Shown: positions 10,327-16,930, counted from the first letter of the stretch. The stretch is 18,952 nt of DNA from an uncultured Mesorhizobium sp. (GCA_937958475.1 CALFXR010000062.1:1-18952), one strand, 5' to 3'. Program-made: numbers and translations. The notes: a model not told the origin generated them from the letters alone.

Positions 10327-11267
10327 GCGGGCCGCATCCCGCGGCGTACCGGCCGCTCACCGCGATCAGCCTCAAGGTCGCGTCGATCGCGGTCTTCGTC
10401 GGCATGCAGGCCTTCATCAAGCTGGCGGGCCTCGTTCCGGCCGGGCAGATCGTCTTCTTCCGCTCGTTCTTCGCCATGGTGCCGATCCTCATCCTTCTCG
10501 CCTGGACGGGCGAGATCAGGACCGCGTTCCAGACGCAAAGGCCGGGACGACATATCGTCCGGGGCGTCGTCGGCGTGTCCTCCATGGCGCTCGGCTTCTT
10601 CGCGCTGACGCGCCTGCCGCTGCCCGAAGCGATCGTGCTCAACTACGCGCAGCCGTTGCTGGTGGTCGTGATCAGCGCGCTGGTGCTCGGCGAGACGGTG
10701 CGCATCTTCCGCTGGACGGCGGTGGCGGTCGGCTTCGTCGGCGTCCTCATCATCACCTGGCCGAAGCTCACCCTGTTCGGCTCGGCCGAAGGCATGGGCA
10801 GCGACGAGGCGCTGGGCGTCGTCGCCGCGCTCGCCGCCGCGGCGATCTCGGCCGTGGCGATCCTGCAGGTGCGCAGCCTCGTCGCCACGGACCGCTCGTC
10901 GACGATCGTCATCTGGTTCTCGCTGACGTCGAGCGTTGCCGGCCTGCTCTCGATGCCTTTCGGCTGGGCGCCGCTCAGCGGCTGGCAGGTCTTCGTCCTG
11001 GTCATGGCCGGCATCTGTGGCGGCATCGCCCAGATCATGATGACGGAGGCCTACCGCTACGCCAGTGTCGCCACGGTGGCGCCCTTCGAGTACAGCTCGA
11101 TCCTGTTCGGGCTGGTCGTCGGCTACCTGCTCTTCGCCGACGTGCCGACCGTCCATACCCTCGTCGGCGGCGCCATCGTCGTCGCCTCGGGCCTGTTCAT
11201 CATCTGGCGCGAGCAGCGCCTCGGGCTGGAACGGGCGAAGACGCCGAAGGTGGCCCCGCCGCAGTAG
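10323..11267 (+). CDS. EamA/DMT-family transporter, probable TTG start
   Basis: A 314-residue inner-membrane carrier with two EamA repeats and about ten hydrophobic helices. The coding frame opens before the first helix. The only reasonable start there is TTG at 10323, which overlaps the stop of the upstream gene (TTGA) with GAGGA about 12 bases before it. Internal ATGs would remove the first helix, and the upstream in-frame ATG at 10239 would give an implausible Arg/His-rich extension inside the CoxL-like gene. FFRSFF in the first repeat and TEAYRYASVATVAPFEY in the second are typical of the drug/metabolite transporter superfamily. The 4-nt overlap implies translational coupling with the hydroxylase subunit. 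The substrate cannot be read from sequence; export of a metabolite linked to the hydroxylase is only a suggestion. Confidence 0.88.
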   Translation: MSGPHPAAYRPLTAISLKVASIAVFVGMQAFIKLAGLVPAGQIVFFRSFFAMVPILILLAWTGEIRTAFQTQRPGRHIVRGVVGVSSMALGFFALTRLPLPEAIVLNYAQPLLVVVISALVLGETVRIFRWTAVAVGFVGVLIITWPKLTLFGSAEGMGSDEALGVVAALAAAAISAVAILQVRSLVATDRSSTIVIWFSLTSSVAGLLSMPFGWAPLSGWQVFVLVMAGICGGIAQIMMTEAYRYASVATVAPFEYSSILFGLVVGYLLFADVPTVHTLVGGAIVVASGLFIIWREQRLGLERAKTPKVAPPQ

Positions 11268-11378
11268 TGGGCATCGGCGTCGCTTCGTCGCGCTACCCCC
11301 GCCTTGCTAAGCTCCGGCGGCGGCGACATCCTCGATTGCGTGTGCCGGGAGGAGGCTGACCGGCCGGGAGGCGAGGCG

Positions 11379-12950
11379 ATGAACTGGCGCACGATGGACA
11401 TGGTCCTGGTTCCGGGGCGCCGTCGACGGTGGCGTGTCCCGGCTTCGATCGCGGCGGCATGGCTGATCCTCCTTGTTCCGGCAGCCGAAGCGGCGGGGGT
11501 TGCCCGCAACCTGATGCAGCAGACCTCCCACGAAGACCTCGCCTCCGCCCTCGGCGCCACGCGCGACGGCGACGTCGTCGAACTGTCGGGCGGACCGTTC
11601 GCCGGCAACTTCGTCGTCGAGCGCCGCATCACGCTGCGCGGCATCGGCGAGGGCGACGCGCGCCCGGTTCTCGACGGCGGCGGCGCCGGCACCGTCCTGA
11701 CCGTGAACGCCGCGGGCGCGGTGATCGAGAACCTCGCGATCCGCAACTCGGCGCGCAGCGACAGCCCGTTCGCGCTCTGGGGCGACGCGGGCGTTGCCGT
11801 GCACGCCGACCGTGTCGAGATGCGCGATCTCATCGTGACCGCAAACGACTGGGGCGTCCTGTTCTTCCCCGGCGCGGCCTCCTCCCTCACCGCCTCGGAC
11901 GTCTCGGACAATTCCCGCGACGGCGTTCGCATCATGGGAGGGCGCGATCACCTGATCGATGGCAACACGATCGACCGCAATGCGACCGGGGTCTCGATCG
12001 ACGCCTTCTATCCCGATCGCGAGACGCCGCTGGTGTTCTTCGCCGATCCGGCCGTGGTCAAGGACTATGCCGAGAAGCGGGAGCATGCGCCGCTTTCCTC
12101 CGGCAACGTCATTCGCGGCAACAGTATCGCGGGCAACGGCTTCTACGGCGTCTCGATGACCTGGGACAGCTCTCGCAATCGCGTCGAGGACAATGTCGTC
12201 ACCATGACCGGGCGCGTCCGCGAGATCGACTCCGCGCTCATCCAGGCCTGGGAGGTCGGACTGGCGAAGGTGTCGGGCATTGCCGTCACCTTCGATCGCG
12301 ACCCCTACGGATCGGGCATATCGTTGTTTTGCCTGGCCCACGAGAACCGCATCGAGCGCAACCATGTCTTCGACAACCTGGCCTACGGCATCATCCTCGA
12401 CCTCGCCGACCGCAACACGGTCGCCGCCAACCGGATCGAGACCAACCGCAGCGGCATCCTCGTCGCGGCCTCGTCGCAGAACGAGATCCTGCGCAATCGT
12501 GTCGACGGCAACGAGGCGTACGGCGTGCGCATCGGGGTCGACAGCGTCATCAAGCAGGCCTCGGCGGACAATTTCGTCGCGATGAACGCGCTGACGCGCA
12601 ATGCGGTCAACGCCTTCGATTCGTCGGGGCGCGTGGTTACCGCAGCCGACATCGAGGCGATCGTCGACACGCTGCCGCTGCCGCAGGTCGTCAAGGACCA
12701 GATGGCGAAGAACCCGATTGTCCGCCAGCAGATGATCAACGCCTACCTCGCGCAGATGAAGCCGGCGGCCAATCGCTGGGACGACGGGACGCTTGGCAAC
12801 CACCACGACGATTTCGACGAGGAAGCCGAGGGATTCCGCGACCGCGACGGCGACGGCGTCTCGGAGGTGGGCAAGCCCATCCCGGGCGGGCGGAGCGTCG
12901 ACCGGCATCCGCTGACCGCGGCGCGGGTCGAAGGCCTGCTCTCGCCGTGA
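11379..12950 (+). CDS. Secreted right-handed parallel beta-helix (NosD/CASH-type) protein
   Basis: A 523-residue exported protein. The start at 11379 has GGAGG 7 bases upstream. An Arg-rich n-region (residues 13-18) precedes a hydrophobic stretch near 21-37, and cleavage is likely near residue 39 after AEAA. From about 60 to 410 the chain shows beta-helix coils of the form NRIExNxxGI, such as NVIRGNSIAGNGFYGVSM and NTVAANRIETNRSGILVA, as in NosD and carbohydrate-active CASH domains. A charged insertion (YPDRETPLVFFADPAVVKDY) interrupts the coils. After a helical segment near 420-465 the protein ends with an Asp-rich DRDGDGVSE loop at 488-496, a likely calcium site. No nos genes are nearby, so a nitrous-oxide reductase role is unlikely; polysaccharide binding or cleavage is possible. 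It follows the transporter by 111 bp on the same strand. Confidence 0.85.
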   Translation: MNWRTMDMVLVPGRRRRWRVPASIAAAWLILLVPAAEAAGVARNLMQQTSHEDLASALGATRDGDVVELSGGPFAGNFVVERRITLRGIGEGDARPVLDGGGAGTVLTVNAAGAVIENLAIRNSARSDSPFALWGDAGVAVHADRVEMRDLIVTANDWGVLFFPGAASSLTASDVSDNSRDGVRIMGGRDHLIDGNTIDRNATGVSIDAFYPDRETPLVFFADPAVVKDYAEKREHAPLSSGNVIRGNSIAGNGFYGVSMTWDSSRNRVEDNVVTMTGRVREIDSALIQAWEVGLAKVSGIAVTFDRDPYGSGISLFCLAHENRIERNHVFDNLAYGIILDLADRNTVAANRIETNRSGILVAASSQNEILRNRVDGNEAYGVRIGVDSVIKQASADNFVAMNALTRNAVNAFDSSGRVVTAADIEAIVDTLPLPQVVKDQMAKNPIVRQQMINAYLAQMKPAANRWDDGTLGNHHDDFDEEAEGFRDRDGDGVSEVGKPIPGGRSVDRHPLTAARVEGLLSP

Positions 12951-12968
12951 CAGTATTTCGGCGGCGGC

Positions 12969-13766
12969 CTATCCGCCGGCCATCCGCGCCAGTGCTGCAC
13001 GCGTCGACTCGTCGGCGGGGAAGAAGGACTCGATGGCGAGTTCCGACAGCGTCACGTCGAGCGGCGTGCCGAACACGGTGATCGTCGAGATGAACGACAG
13101 CACCGTGCCGCCGAGGCGGAGCTTCAGCGGATGGATGATCGCCGTGCCGGCGTCGTGGAGGACCGGCGTGCGGCTGGCCTCGCCCGGATAGGCGCGCAGT
13201 TCCTCGGCGAGCGCCTCGAGTTCCGCATCGGCCGAGGTGGCGACCAGCCGGCGCAGGCGGTCGAAGATGTGCGCCCGCCACTCGCCGAGGTTGACGATGT
13301 GCGGCGCCAGCCCGTGCGGATGCAGGCTGAGGCGCAGCACGTTGACCGGCGGCCGGAGCAGCGCCGGATCGGCGAGCGCGAGCAGCGGCTCGGTCGCGCG
13401 GTTGCCGGCGACCAGCGTCCAGTGGCGGTCGACGGCGATGGCCGGCGCCGGCTCGTGGCCCTTCAGCACCAGCCTCACCGCCACCATCGCCGGCTCGAGC
13501 GAGGGATCGTCGATGCGCCGTTCGGCGAAGGACGGCGCGAAGCCGGCTGCGAGCAGCAGCCGGTTGCGCTCGCGCAAAGGCACGTCGAGCCGTGCGGCGA
13601 GGTGGAGCACCATGTCGCGCGAGGGCCGCGCCCTGCCGCTCTCGACGAAGCTCAGGTGGCGCTGCGAAATCTCCGCCTCGGCGGCGAGGTCGAGCTGGCT
13701 CATGCGGCGGCGGGCGCGCCATTCGCGGATCATGCCGCCGACCGTGGGCTGGGGTGCTGATGTCAT
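12969..13766 (-). CDS. XRE-family transcription regulator with MmyB-like ligand-binding domain
   Basis: A 265-residue cytoplasmic regulator. Residues about 8-68 form an HTH_3 domain (MIREWRARRRMSQLDLAAEA, then ISQRHLSFVESGRARPSRDM). The rest matches the MmyB-like PAS-related sensor domain, with WTLVAGNRATEPLLA, NVLRLSLHPHGLAPHIVN and VFGTPLDVTLSELAIESFFP. The start could be 13766 or an in-frame ATG 12 bases upstream at 13778; neither has a clear ribosome site. It is divergent from a small membrane-protein gene, with a dyad between them, and faces the beta-helix gene with only 18 bp between stops. Members of this group usually control an adjacent gene. The ligand is unknown. Confidence 0.9.
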   Translation of the reverse strand: MTSAPQPTVGGMIREWRARRRMSQLDLAAEAEISQRHLSFVESGRARPSRDMVLHLAARLDVPLRERNRLLLAAGFAPSFAERRIDDPSLEPAMVAVRLVLKGHEPAPAIAVDRHWTLVAGNRATEPLLALADPALLRPPVNVLRLSLHPHGLAPHIVNLGEWRAHIFDRLRRLVATSADAELEALAEELRAYPGEASRTPVLHDAGTAIIHPLKLRLGGTVLSFISTITVFGTPLDVTLSELAIESFFPADESTRAALARMAGG

Positions 13767-13801
13767 GAACGGCAACATAGAGCCCGGGCGGCGGCGCTTC
13801 C

Positions 13802-13818
13802 ATTACCTGGCGCGTAAT
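13802..13818. promoter_or_regulatory. Candidate operator ATTAC-N7-GTAAT
   Basis: ATTAC at 13802-13806 and GTAAT at 13814-13818 form an inverted repeat around CTGGCGC in the divergent gap. It lies 36 bp upstream of the regulator start and 93 bp upstream of the membrane-protein start. Its position suits a site for the XRE regulator acting on itself, its neighbour, or both. The match is short, so confidence is modest. Confidence 0.4.
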
Positions 13819-13847
13819 CGCCGGCCCGCCTGCGGCCTGCGATGGTC

Positions 13848-13873
13848 GGCCCTTCCCGTCGCGGGCAAGGGCC
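13848..13873 (+). other. GC-rich hairpin in the leader of the small membrane-protein gene
   Basis: GGCCCTTCCCG at 13848-13858 pairs with CGGGCAAGGGCC at 13862-13873 over a TCG loop, with one bulged C, giving 7 plus 4 base pairs. It ends 37 bp before the ATG at 13911. There is no T-run after it, so it is not an obvious terminator; it may be a leader structure or a degraded repeat unit. Confidence 0.4.
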
Positions 13874-13910
13874 GGCGGACGGGACGACGAAAATCGGAAA
13901 GGACACCGTC

Positions 13911-14306
13911 ATGACCATCGCCATCACCCCCTTCCTGCGCAATGCGCTCCGCTTCGACGCCGTCGTCTCCGGCGCAGCGGCACTCCTGCTGCTCGGCGGC
14001 GCCGCGCCGCTGGCGCCGCTGACCGGGCTGCCGGCCGGCCTGCTGTTCTGGTCGGGCGTCGTGCTGGTGCCGTTCGTCGCGGCGCTGGTGGTCGTCGCCC
14101 GCCGCGAAACGGCGCCGCGCCTCGTTCTGGTCGACATCGTCGGGCTGAACGCGCTTTGGGTCGCGGCGAGCTTCGGCCTGCTGGCCTCGGGACTGGTCCA
14201 GCCGACCGCGCTCGGCATCGCCTTCGTCGTCGCCCAGGCGCTGGCCGTGGCGCTGTTTGCGGTGCTGCAGTGGACCGGCATGCGCCGTGCGCCGGCCATC
14301 GCCTGA
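13911..14306 (+). CDS. Small four-helix integral membrane protein, function unknown
   Basis: A 131-residue hydrophobic protein. The start at 13911 has AAAGGA about 7 bases upstream; the longer frame beginning at 13842 would add an unlikely polar extension. Four hydrophobic segments are visible at roughly residues 16-34, 42-62, 72-94 and 97-121. They are separated by short loops with Arg residues (ARRETAPR after the second), and the protein ends MRRAPAIA. It has no cysteine, histidine or recognisable active-site pattern. It is divergent from the XRE regulator and is probably its target. I do not recognise a named family. It converges on the glycosylase gene with an 18-bp gap. Confidence 0.8.
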   Translation: MTIAITPFLRNALRFDAVVSGAAALLLLGGAAPLAPLTGLPAGLLFWSGVVLVPFVAALVVVARRETAPRLVLVDIVGLNALWVAASFGLLASGLVQPTALGIAFVVAQALAVALFAVLQWTGMRRAPAIA

Positions 14307-14324
14307 CGGCCGGTTCCTCGCGGG

Positions 14325-15248
14325 TCAGGCGAGCTCGCGCAGCTTCGCCTTGACCTCGAGGAAGTCGCGCCAGGCCAGCTTCTTGTGCGCCGGGTTGCGC
14401 AGGAGATAGGCCGGGTGCAGCGTCGGCATGGCCGGAATGGCCACGCCCGACGCGGTGACGTGGACCCGCCAGTTGCCGCGCAGCCGGAGGATGCCCTCGG
14501 TGGTGTTGAGCAGCGTCTTCGCCGACGGCCCGCCGAGATTGACCAGCACCTTCGGTCGCGCCAGTTCGATCTGCCGCTCGATGAACGGGCGGCAGATCTC
14601 CGTCTCGAGCGGCGTCGGCGTGCGGTTGCCGGGCGGCCGCCAGGGGATGACGTTGGCGATGTAGGCCGACGTCCGGTCGCGGCCGATCGCCGCCAGCATG
14701 CGGTCGAGCAGCTGGCCGGAGCGGCCGACGAAGGGCAGGCCCTCGATGTCCTCGTCGCGGCCCGGCGCCTCGCCGACGAGCATCAGGTCGGCTTCCGGGT
14801 TGCCGTCGGCGAAGACCAGACTCTTGGCCGTGAACTTCAGGTTGCAGCCGTCGAAGCCGGCGAGGATTTCGCGCAGTTCCTCGAGCGAGGCTGCGCTGCG
14901 CGCCAGTTCGCGGGCGCGCGCCGCCTGGGCCTCGTCGGGAACCGAAGCGGTCTGCTGACGGGGCGGCAAGGCCTCCGCGGCCGACATGTCGGGCAGGGTG
15001 GGCGACCTCTCCTCATGCGCCGACGTTGGGGCCTGCGGCGCAAGGGCGCGCGCGGGCGGAGCGCCGGCCGGCGCCTTGCGTTCGGCCGCCTGCGACTCGG
15101 GCGCCGACGCCCGGCGCGGGGCGGCCTGCGCCGCCGGCGCGAAGCGGTCGGGCGCGATCTCGTCGAGCGCTTCGTCCGCGCCGGCGTCCGCGAGGAATCG
15201 CAGGATGTCGCGGAGTGCGGCCGGGCTGTGGGTGGTATCTGCCGTCAT
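14325..15248 (-). CDS. Family-4-like uracil-DNA glycosylase lacking two Fe-S cysteines
   Basis: A 307-residue DNA repair enzyme that would excise uracil. AAGGA lies 7 bases before the ATG at 15248. The first 115 or so residues include an Ala/Pro-rich, probably disordered stretch. The catalytic fold starts near residue 120. Motif A is GEAPGRDEDIEGLPFVG from residue 159, and motif B is HPAYLLRNP from H278. Both, together with RPPGNRTPTP at 204-213, match UDG family 4. Family-4 enzymes normally hold a 4Fe-4S cluster with a CxxC pair near the N terminus and two later cysteines. Here only C135 and C219 remain: K138 and W203 sit where the other two would be. The protein is probably folded and active without a normal cluster, or uses a different arrangement. 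It lies 48 bp downstream of the secreted-protein gene on the same strand. Confidence 0.88.
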   Translation of the reverse strand: MTADTTHSPAALRDILRFLADAGADEALDEIAPDRFAPAAQAAPRRASAPESQAAERKAPAGAPPARALAPQAPTSAHEERSPTLPDMSAAEALPPRQQTASVPDEAQAARARELARSAASLEELREILAGFDGCNLKFTAKSLVFADGNPEADLMLVGEAPGRDEDIEGLPFVGRSGQLLDRMLAAIGRDRTSAYIANVIPWRPPGNRTPTPLETEICRPFIERQIELARPKVLVNLGGPSAKTLLNTTEGILRLRGNWRVHVTASGVAIPAMPTLHPAYLLRNPAHKKLAWRDFLEVKAKLRELA

Positions 15249-15296
15249 TCAATGGTCCTTCACCCGGAGTCGCAAATCGCGGCTGCGATTGCAAGC

Positions 15297-15893
15297 TCAG
15301 GAGGAGGGGATGCGCGGATCCTGCACCAGGTAGAATTCGGCGCGCGGCGTGAAATCGGTGATGAAGAAGGAAAACCCGGCCGACGCGCCCGGGTCGACAT
15401 GGCCGTCGCGGTAGAGCAGGCGGTCGTAGGGCTCGAAGTCGCGGCTGAAACGGGCGAAGCTGTCGGATGAGATGGCCTGCGTGTTCTCCTTGCGCTGGTC
15501 GAACGACAGGCCGTCGCCGAACAGGCTCGGCCGGTCGCGGACCTCCTGCAACTCGAACTCGAACTCGACCCAGGCCTGGCCGCTGCCGTTGACGGCCTCG
15601 ATGCGGACGTGGAGGTCGCCATTGGCGAAGAGCCCGCTACGGTCGAGGGGACGCACCGGCGCGGTCGCCCGGATGGTCAGCGTCACCGGGCTCGACGAGT
15701 GGAACTCCTCGACGAGGACGAACGGGTCGTCGCGGAGGCCCGTCCCGCTGACGCCGAGGATGCGGAAGCCGCCCGCCTCGTCGGAGAAGAAGTAGGCCCC
15801 GGCGTACCAGCGACCGGAATCGTCGGCCGCCGTCGCCGGGGACGAGATGGCGAAACCGCCCATCGCGAACAGGGCAGGCAGGGTGTATCCCAT
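15297..15893 (-). CDS. Secreted protein of unknown function
   Basis: A 198-residue protein with a strong ribosome site (GGAGG, 7 bases before ATG 15893). A short signal peptide, MGYTLPALFAMGGFAISS then PATA, is likely cleaved near residue 22 before ADD. The mature part looks beta-rich, with alternating hydrophobic and polar stretches such as PVTLTIRATAPVRP, DLHVRIEAVNGSG and VEFEFELQEV. It contains no cysteine and no transmembrane segment after the signal. There is no sorting motif at the C terminus. I do not recognise a family. It is the upstream gene of a possible two-gene unit with the glycosylase, although no functional link is apparent. It is divergent from the ArsR gene across 155 bp. 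Confidence 0.8.
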   Translation of the reverse strand: MGYTLPALFAMGGFAISSPATAADDSGRWYAGAYFFSDEAGGFRILGVSGTGLRDDPFVLVEEFHSSSPVTLTIRATAPVRPLDRSGLFANGDLHVRIEAVNGSGQAWVEFEFELQEVRDRPSLFGDGLSFDQRKENTQAISSDSFARFSRDFEPYDRLLYRDGHVDPGASAGFSFFITDFTPRAEFYLVQDPRIPSS

Positions 15894-15988
15894 GCGCCTT
15901 CCTCCCGCCGCACTCTAGCGCCGGCACGGGCAATGATGAAGCCTGGCAGGACCGAAGGCCGTCGCGATGCCGCGAGCCTGGAAAAATG

Positions 15989-16006
15989 GTCAACCAGATG
16001 GTTGAC
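15989..16006. promoter_or_regulatory. Upstream ArsR operator
   Basis: GTCAACC-AGAT-GGTTGAC is a near-perfect dyad (outer 8 bp of each arm match). Its right half overlaps the -35 box of the ArsR promoter. It has the same arm sequence and 4-base spacing as the downstream site, which supports both as binding sites for one dimeric regulator. Confidence 0.65.
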
Positions 16007-16029
16007 TATCTGCGTGACCTGTATATATT
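16002..16029 (+). promoter_or_regulatory. Sigma-70-type promoter of the ArsR-SRPBCC operon
   Basis: TTGACT at 16002-16007 and TATATT at 16024-16029 are separated by 16 bp. A start point about 7 bases after the -10 box would leave only about 13 nt of leader before ATG 16049. The boxes are sandwiched between the two operators, the usual layout for repression by occlusion. Confidence 0.6.
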
Positions 16030-16045
16030 CAACCTTATGGGTGAA
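16028..16045. promoter_or_regulatory. Downstream ArsR operator
   Basis: TTCAACC-TTAT-GGGTGAA has one mismatch between its arms and shares TCAACC-N4-GGKTGA with the upstream site; the centres are 39 bp apart. It overlaps the end of the -10 box and the predicted transcription start, just before the ArsR start codon. Confidence 0.6.
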
Positions 16046-16048
16046 TGA

Positions 16049-16426
16049 ATGAACGACGAAGCTCTGTCGCGAATCCTCAAGGCCGCCGGCGACACCACGC
16101 GGCGCAAGATCCTGACGCTGCTCGTGCAGGAAGGGACGTTGAGGGTGACCGCGCTCGCCGCTCACTTCGACATGTCCCTGAACTCGGTTTCCAAGCACAT
16201 CAAGGTGCTGGAGGAGGCGGGGCTCGTCACCCGCCGGACCATCGGCCGCGAGCATTTCATCGCCGCCGAACTCCAGCCCCTGCGGCTCACGGAGGCGTGG
16301 TTCGGTCAGTTGAAGTCGATCTGGGAACTGCGCCTCGCGGCGCTCGAAGATGCTCTGGTTTCAAAGGAAGAAGACAATGACGGAACTCGAACTGACGGTC
16401 ACGAGGAGGATCGCGGCGCCTCGTGA
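16049..16426 (+). CDS. ArsR/SmtB-family winged-helix repressor
   Basis: A 125-residue DNA-binding regulator. The start is fixed because the codon before ATG 16049 is TGA in frame; a second ATG at 16045 belongs to another frame. Residues about 8-80 form the winged helix, with GDTTRRKILTLL, the recognition segment DMSLNSVSKHIKVLEEAGLV, and a beta-wing RRTIGREHFIA. The protein has no cysteine, so the classic metal site of ArsR/SmtB is absent and a metal-sensing role is unlikely. The polar tail SKEEDNDGTRTDGHEEDRGAS lies in DNA that also encodes the next gene. Two dyads over the promoter point to autorepression. ArsR genes paired with SRPBCC genes are common in proteobacteria, with the partner thought to be involved in small-molecule response. 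The inducer is unknown. Confidence 0.92.
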   Translation: MNDEALSRILKAAGDTTRRKILTLLVQEGTLRVTALAAHFDMSLNSVSKHIKVLEEAGLVTRRTIGREHFIAAELQPLRLTEAWFGQLKSIWELRLAALEDALVSKEEDNDGTRTDGHEEDRGAS

Positions 16427-16802
16427 GGCGGTGTTCAACGCCTGGCTCGTCCCGGCGACGCTGGCGAAGTTCATGCGCCCGCCCGAAATGGTGCTGCCGG
16501 CGCGGGTGGAGAACGATCCGGTCGAGGGCGGGCGGTTCTCGATCGTGATGCGGTCGGCGGAGAAGGAGATCCCGCATGCGGGGACGTATCTCGCCATCGA
16601 TCCCCACGCGCATCTCTCCTTCACGTGGGAGTCGCCCTATTCGCTGGACGACAGCGTCGTCACCATCGACTTCGCCGAAGTCGACGCCCGCACCACCGAC
16701 ATCACGCTGCGCCATGTCAAGTTCCGCAGCGAGGATGCACGCAGCGGCCACGAACGCGGCTGGAGCGCGATCCTCGCCGGTCTCGGAGAAACGCTGGGCT
16801 GA
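16377..16802 (+). CDS. SRPBCC/AHSA1-family ligand-binding protein
   Basis: A 141-residue protein of the START/Bet v1-like superfamily (Aha1 C-terminal type), likely a cytoplasmic binder of a hydrophobic small molecule. The start at 16377 has AAGGA 8 bases upstream; the longer frame from 16350 is less likely. The family marks are TVTRRIAAPREAVFNAWLVP at the N terminus, the GGRFSIVM strand, HAGTYLAIDPHAHLSFTWES, and the C-terminal helix HERGWSAILAGLGETLG. It overlaps the end of the ArsR gene by 50 nt in a different frame, so the two are almost certainly translated from one message. The pairing suggests the regulator and this protein respond to the same compound, which is inference. No catalytic residues are identified. 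Confidence 0.92.
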   Translation: MTELELTVTRRIAAPREAVFNAWLVPATLAKFMRPPEMVLPARVENDPVEGGRFSIVMRSAEKEIPHAGTYLAIDPHAHLSFTWESPYSLDDSVVTIDFAEVDARTTDITLRHVKFRSEDARSGHERGWSAILAGLGETLG

Positions 16803-16830
16803 CGGGCCCACATCGGAATCCCGACAGCCA

Positions 16831-16866
16831 GCGACACCTCCCGGCCGGTCGGCCCGGAGGTGTCGC
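16831..16866 (+). terminator. Strong hairpin after the ArsR-SRPBCC operon, possible terminator
   Basis: GCGACACCTCC at 16831-16841 pairs perfectly with GGAGGTGTCGC at 16856-16866, with GGCC/GGCC pairing inside the loop. It starts 28 bp after the SRPBCC stop. The nearest T-run (five Ts at 16882-16886) is 15 bases beyond the stem, so intrinsic termination is plausible but not textbook. Confidence 0.45.
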
Positions 16867-16901
16867 GTTGCGATCGCCACGTTTTTCCGCGGTGCCGTAT
16901 A

Positions 16902-16930
16902 TTGACGTTTACGTAAAGGTAATGTAATCT
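16902..16930 (+). promoter_or_regulatory. Sigma-70-type promoter of the ETF-QO gene with internal dyad
   Basis: TTGACG at 16902-16907 and TAATCT at 16925-16930 are 17 bp apart, 126 bp before the start codon. The spacer contains the perfect 10-bp palindrome TTTACGTAAA (16908-16917). Matches continue outward so that 8 of the 10 base pairs around the centre agree over 16903-16922. A dyad within the spacer is typical of MerR-family regulation. I recall similar TTTACGT-type dyads for LiuR, which controls branched-chain amino acid and acyl-CoA oxidation, but this is not verified. Confidence 0.5.

Noticed and set aside
11379..12950. NosD of a denitrification operon
   Set aside because: Only the beta-helix fold is shared; none of nosZ, nosR, nosF or nosY is nearby.
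12962..12978. Hairpin CGGCGG-CCTAT-CCGCCG between the beta-helix and XRE genes as a terminator
   Set aside because: The 6-bp stem overlaps the XRE stop region and has no T-run in either direction.
16049..16426. Arsenic or metal-responsive repressor
   Set aside because: The protein contains no cysteine and lies beside an SRPBCC gene rather than metal resistance genes.
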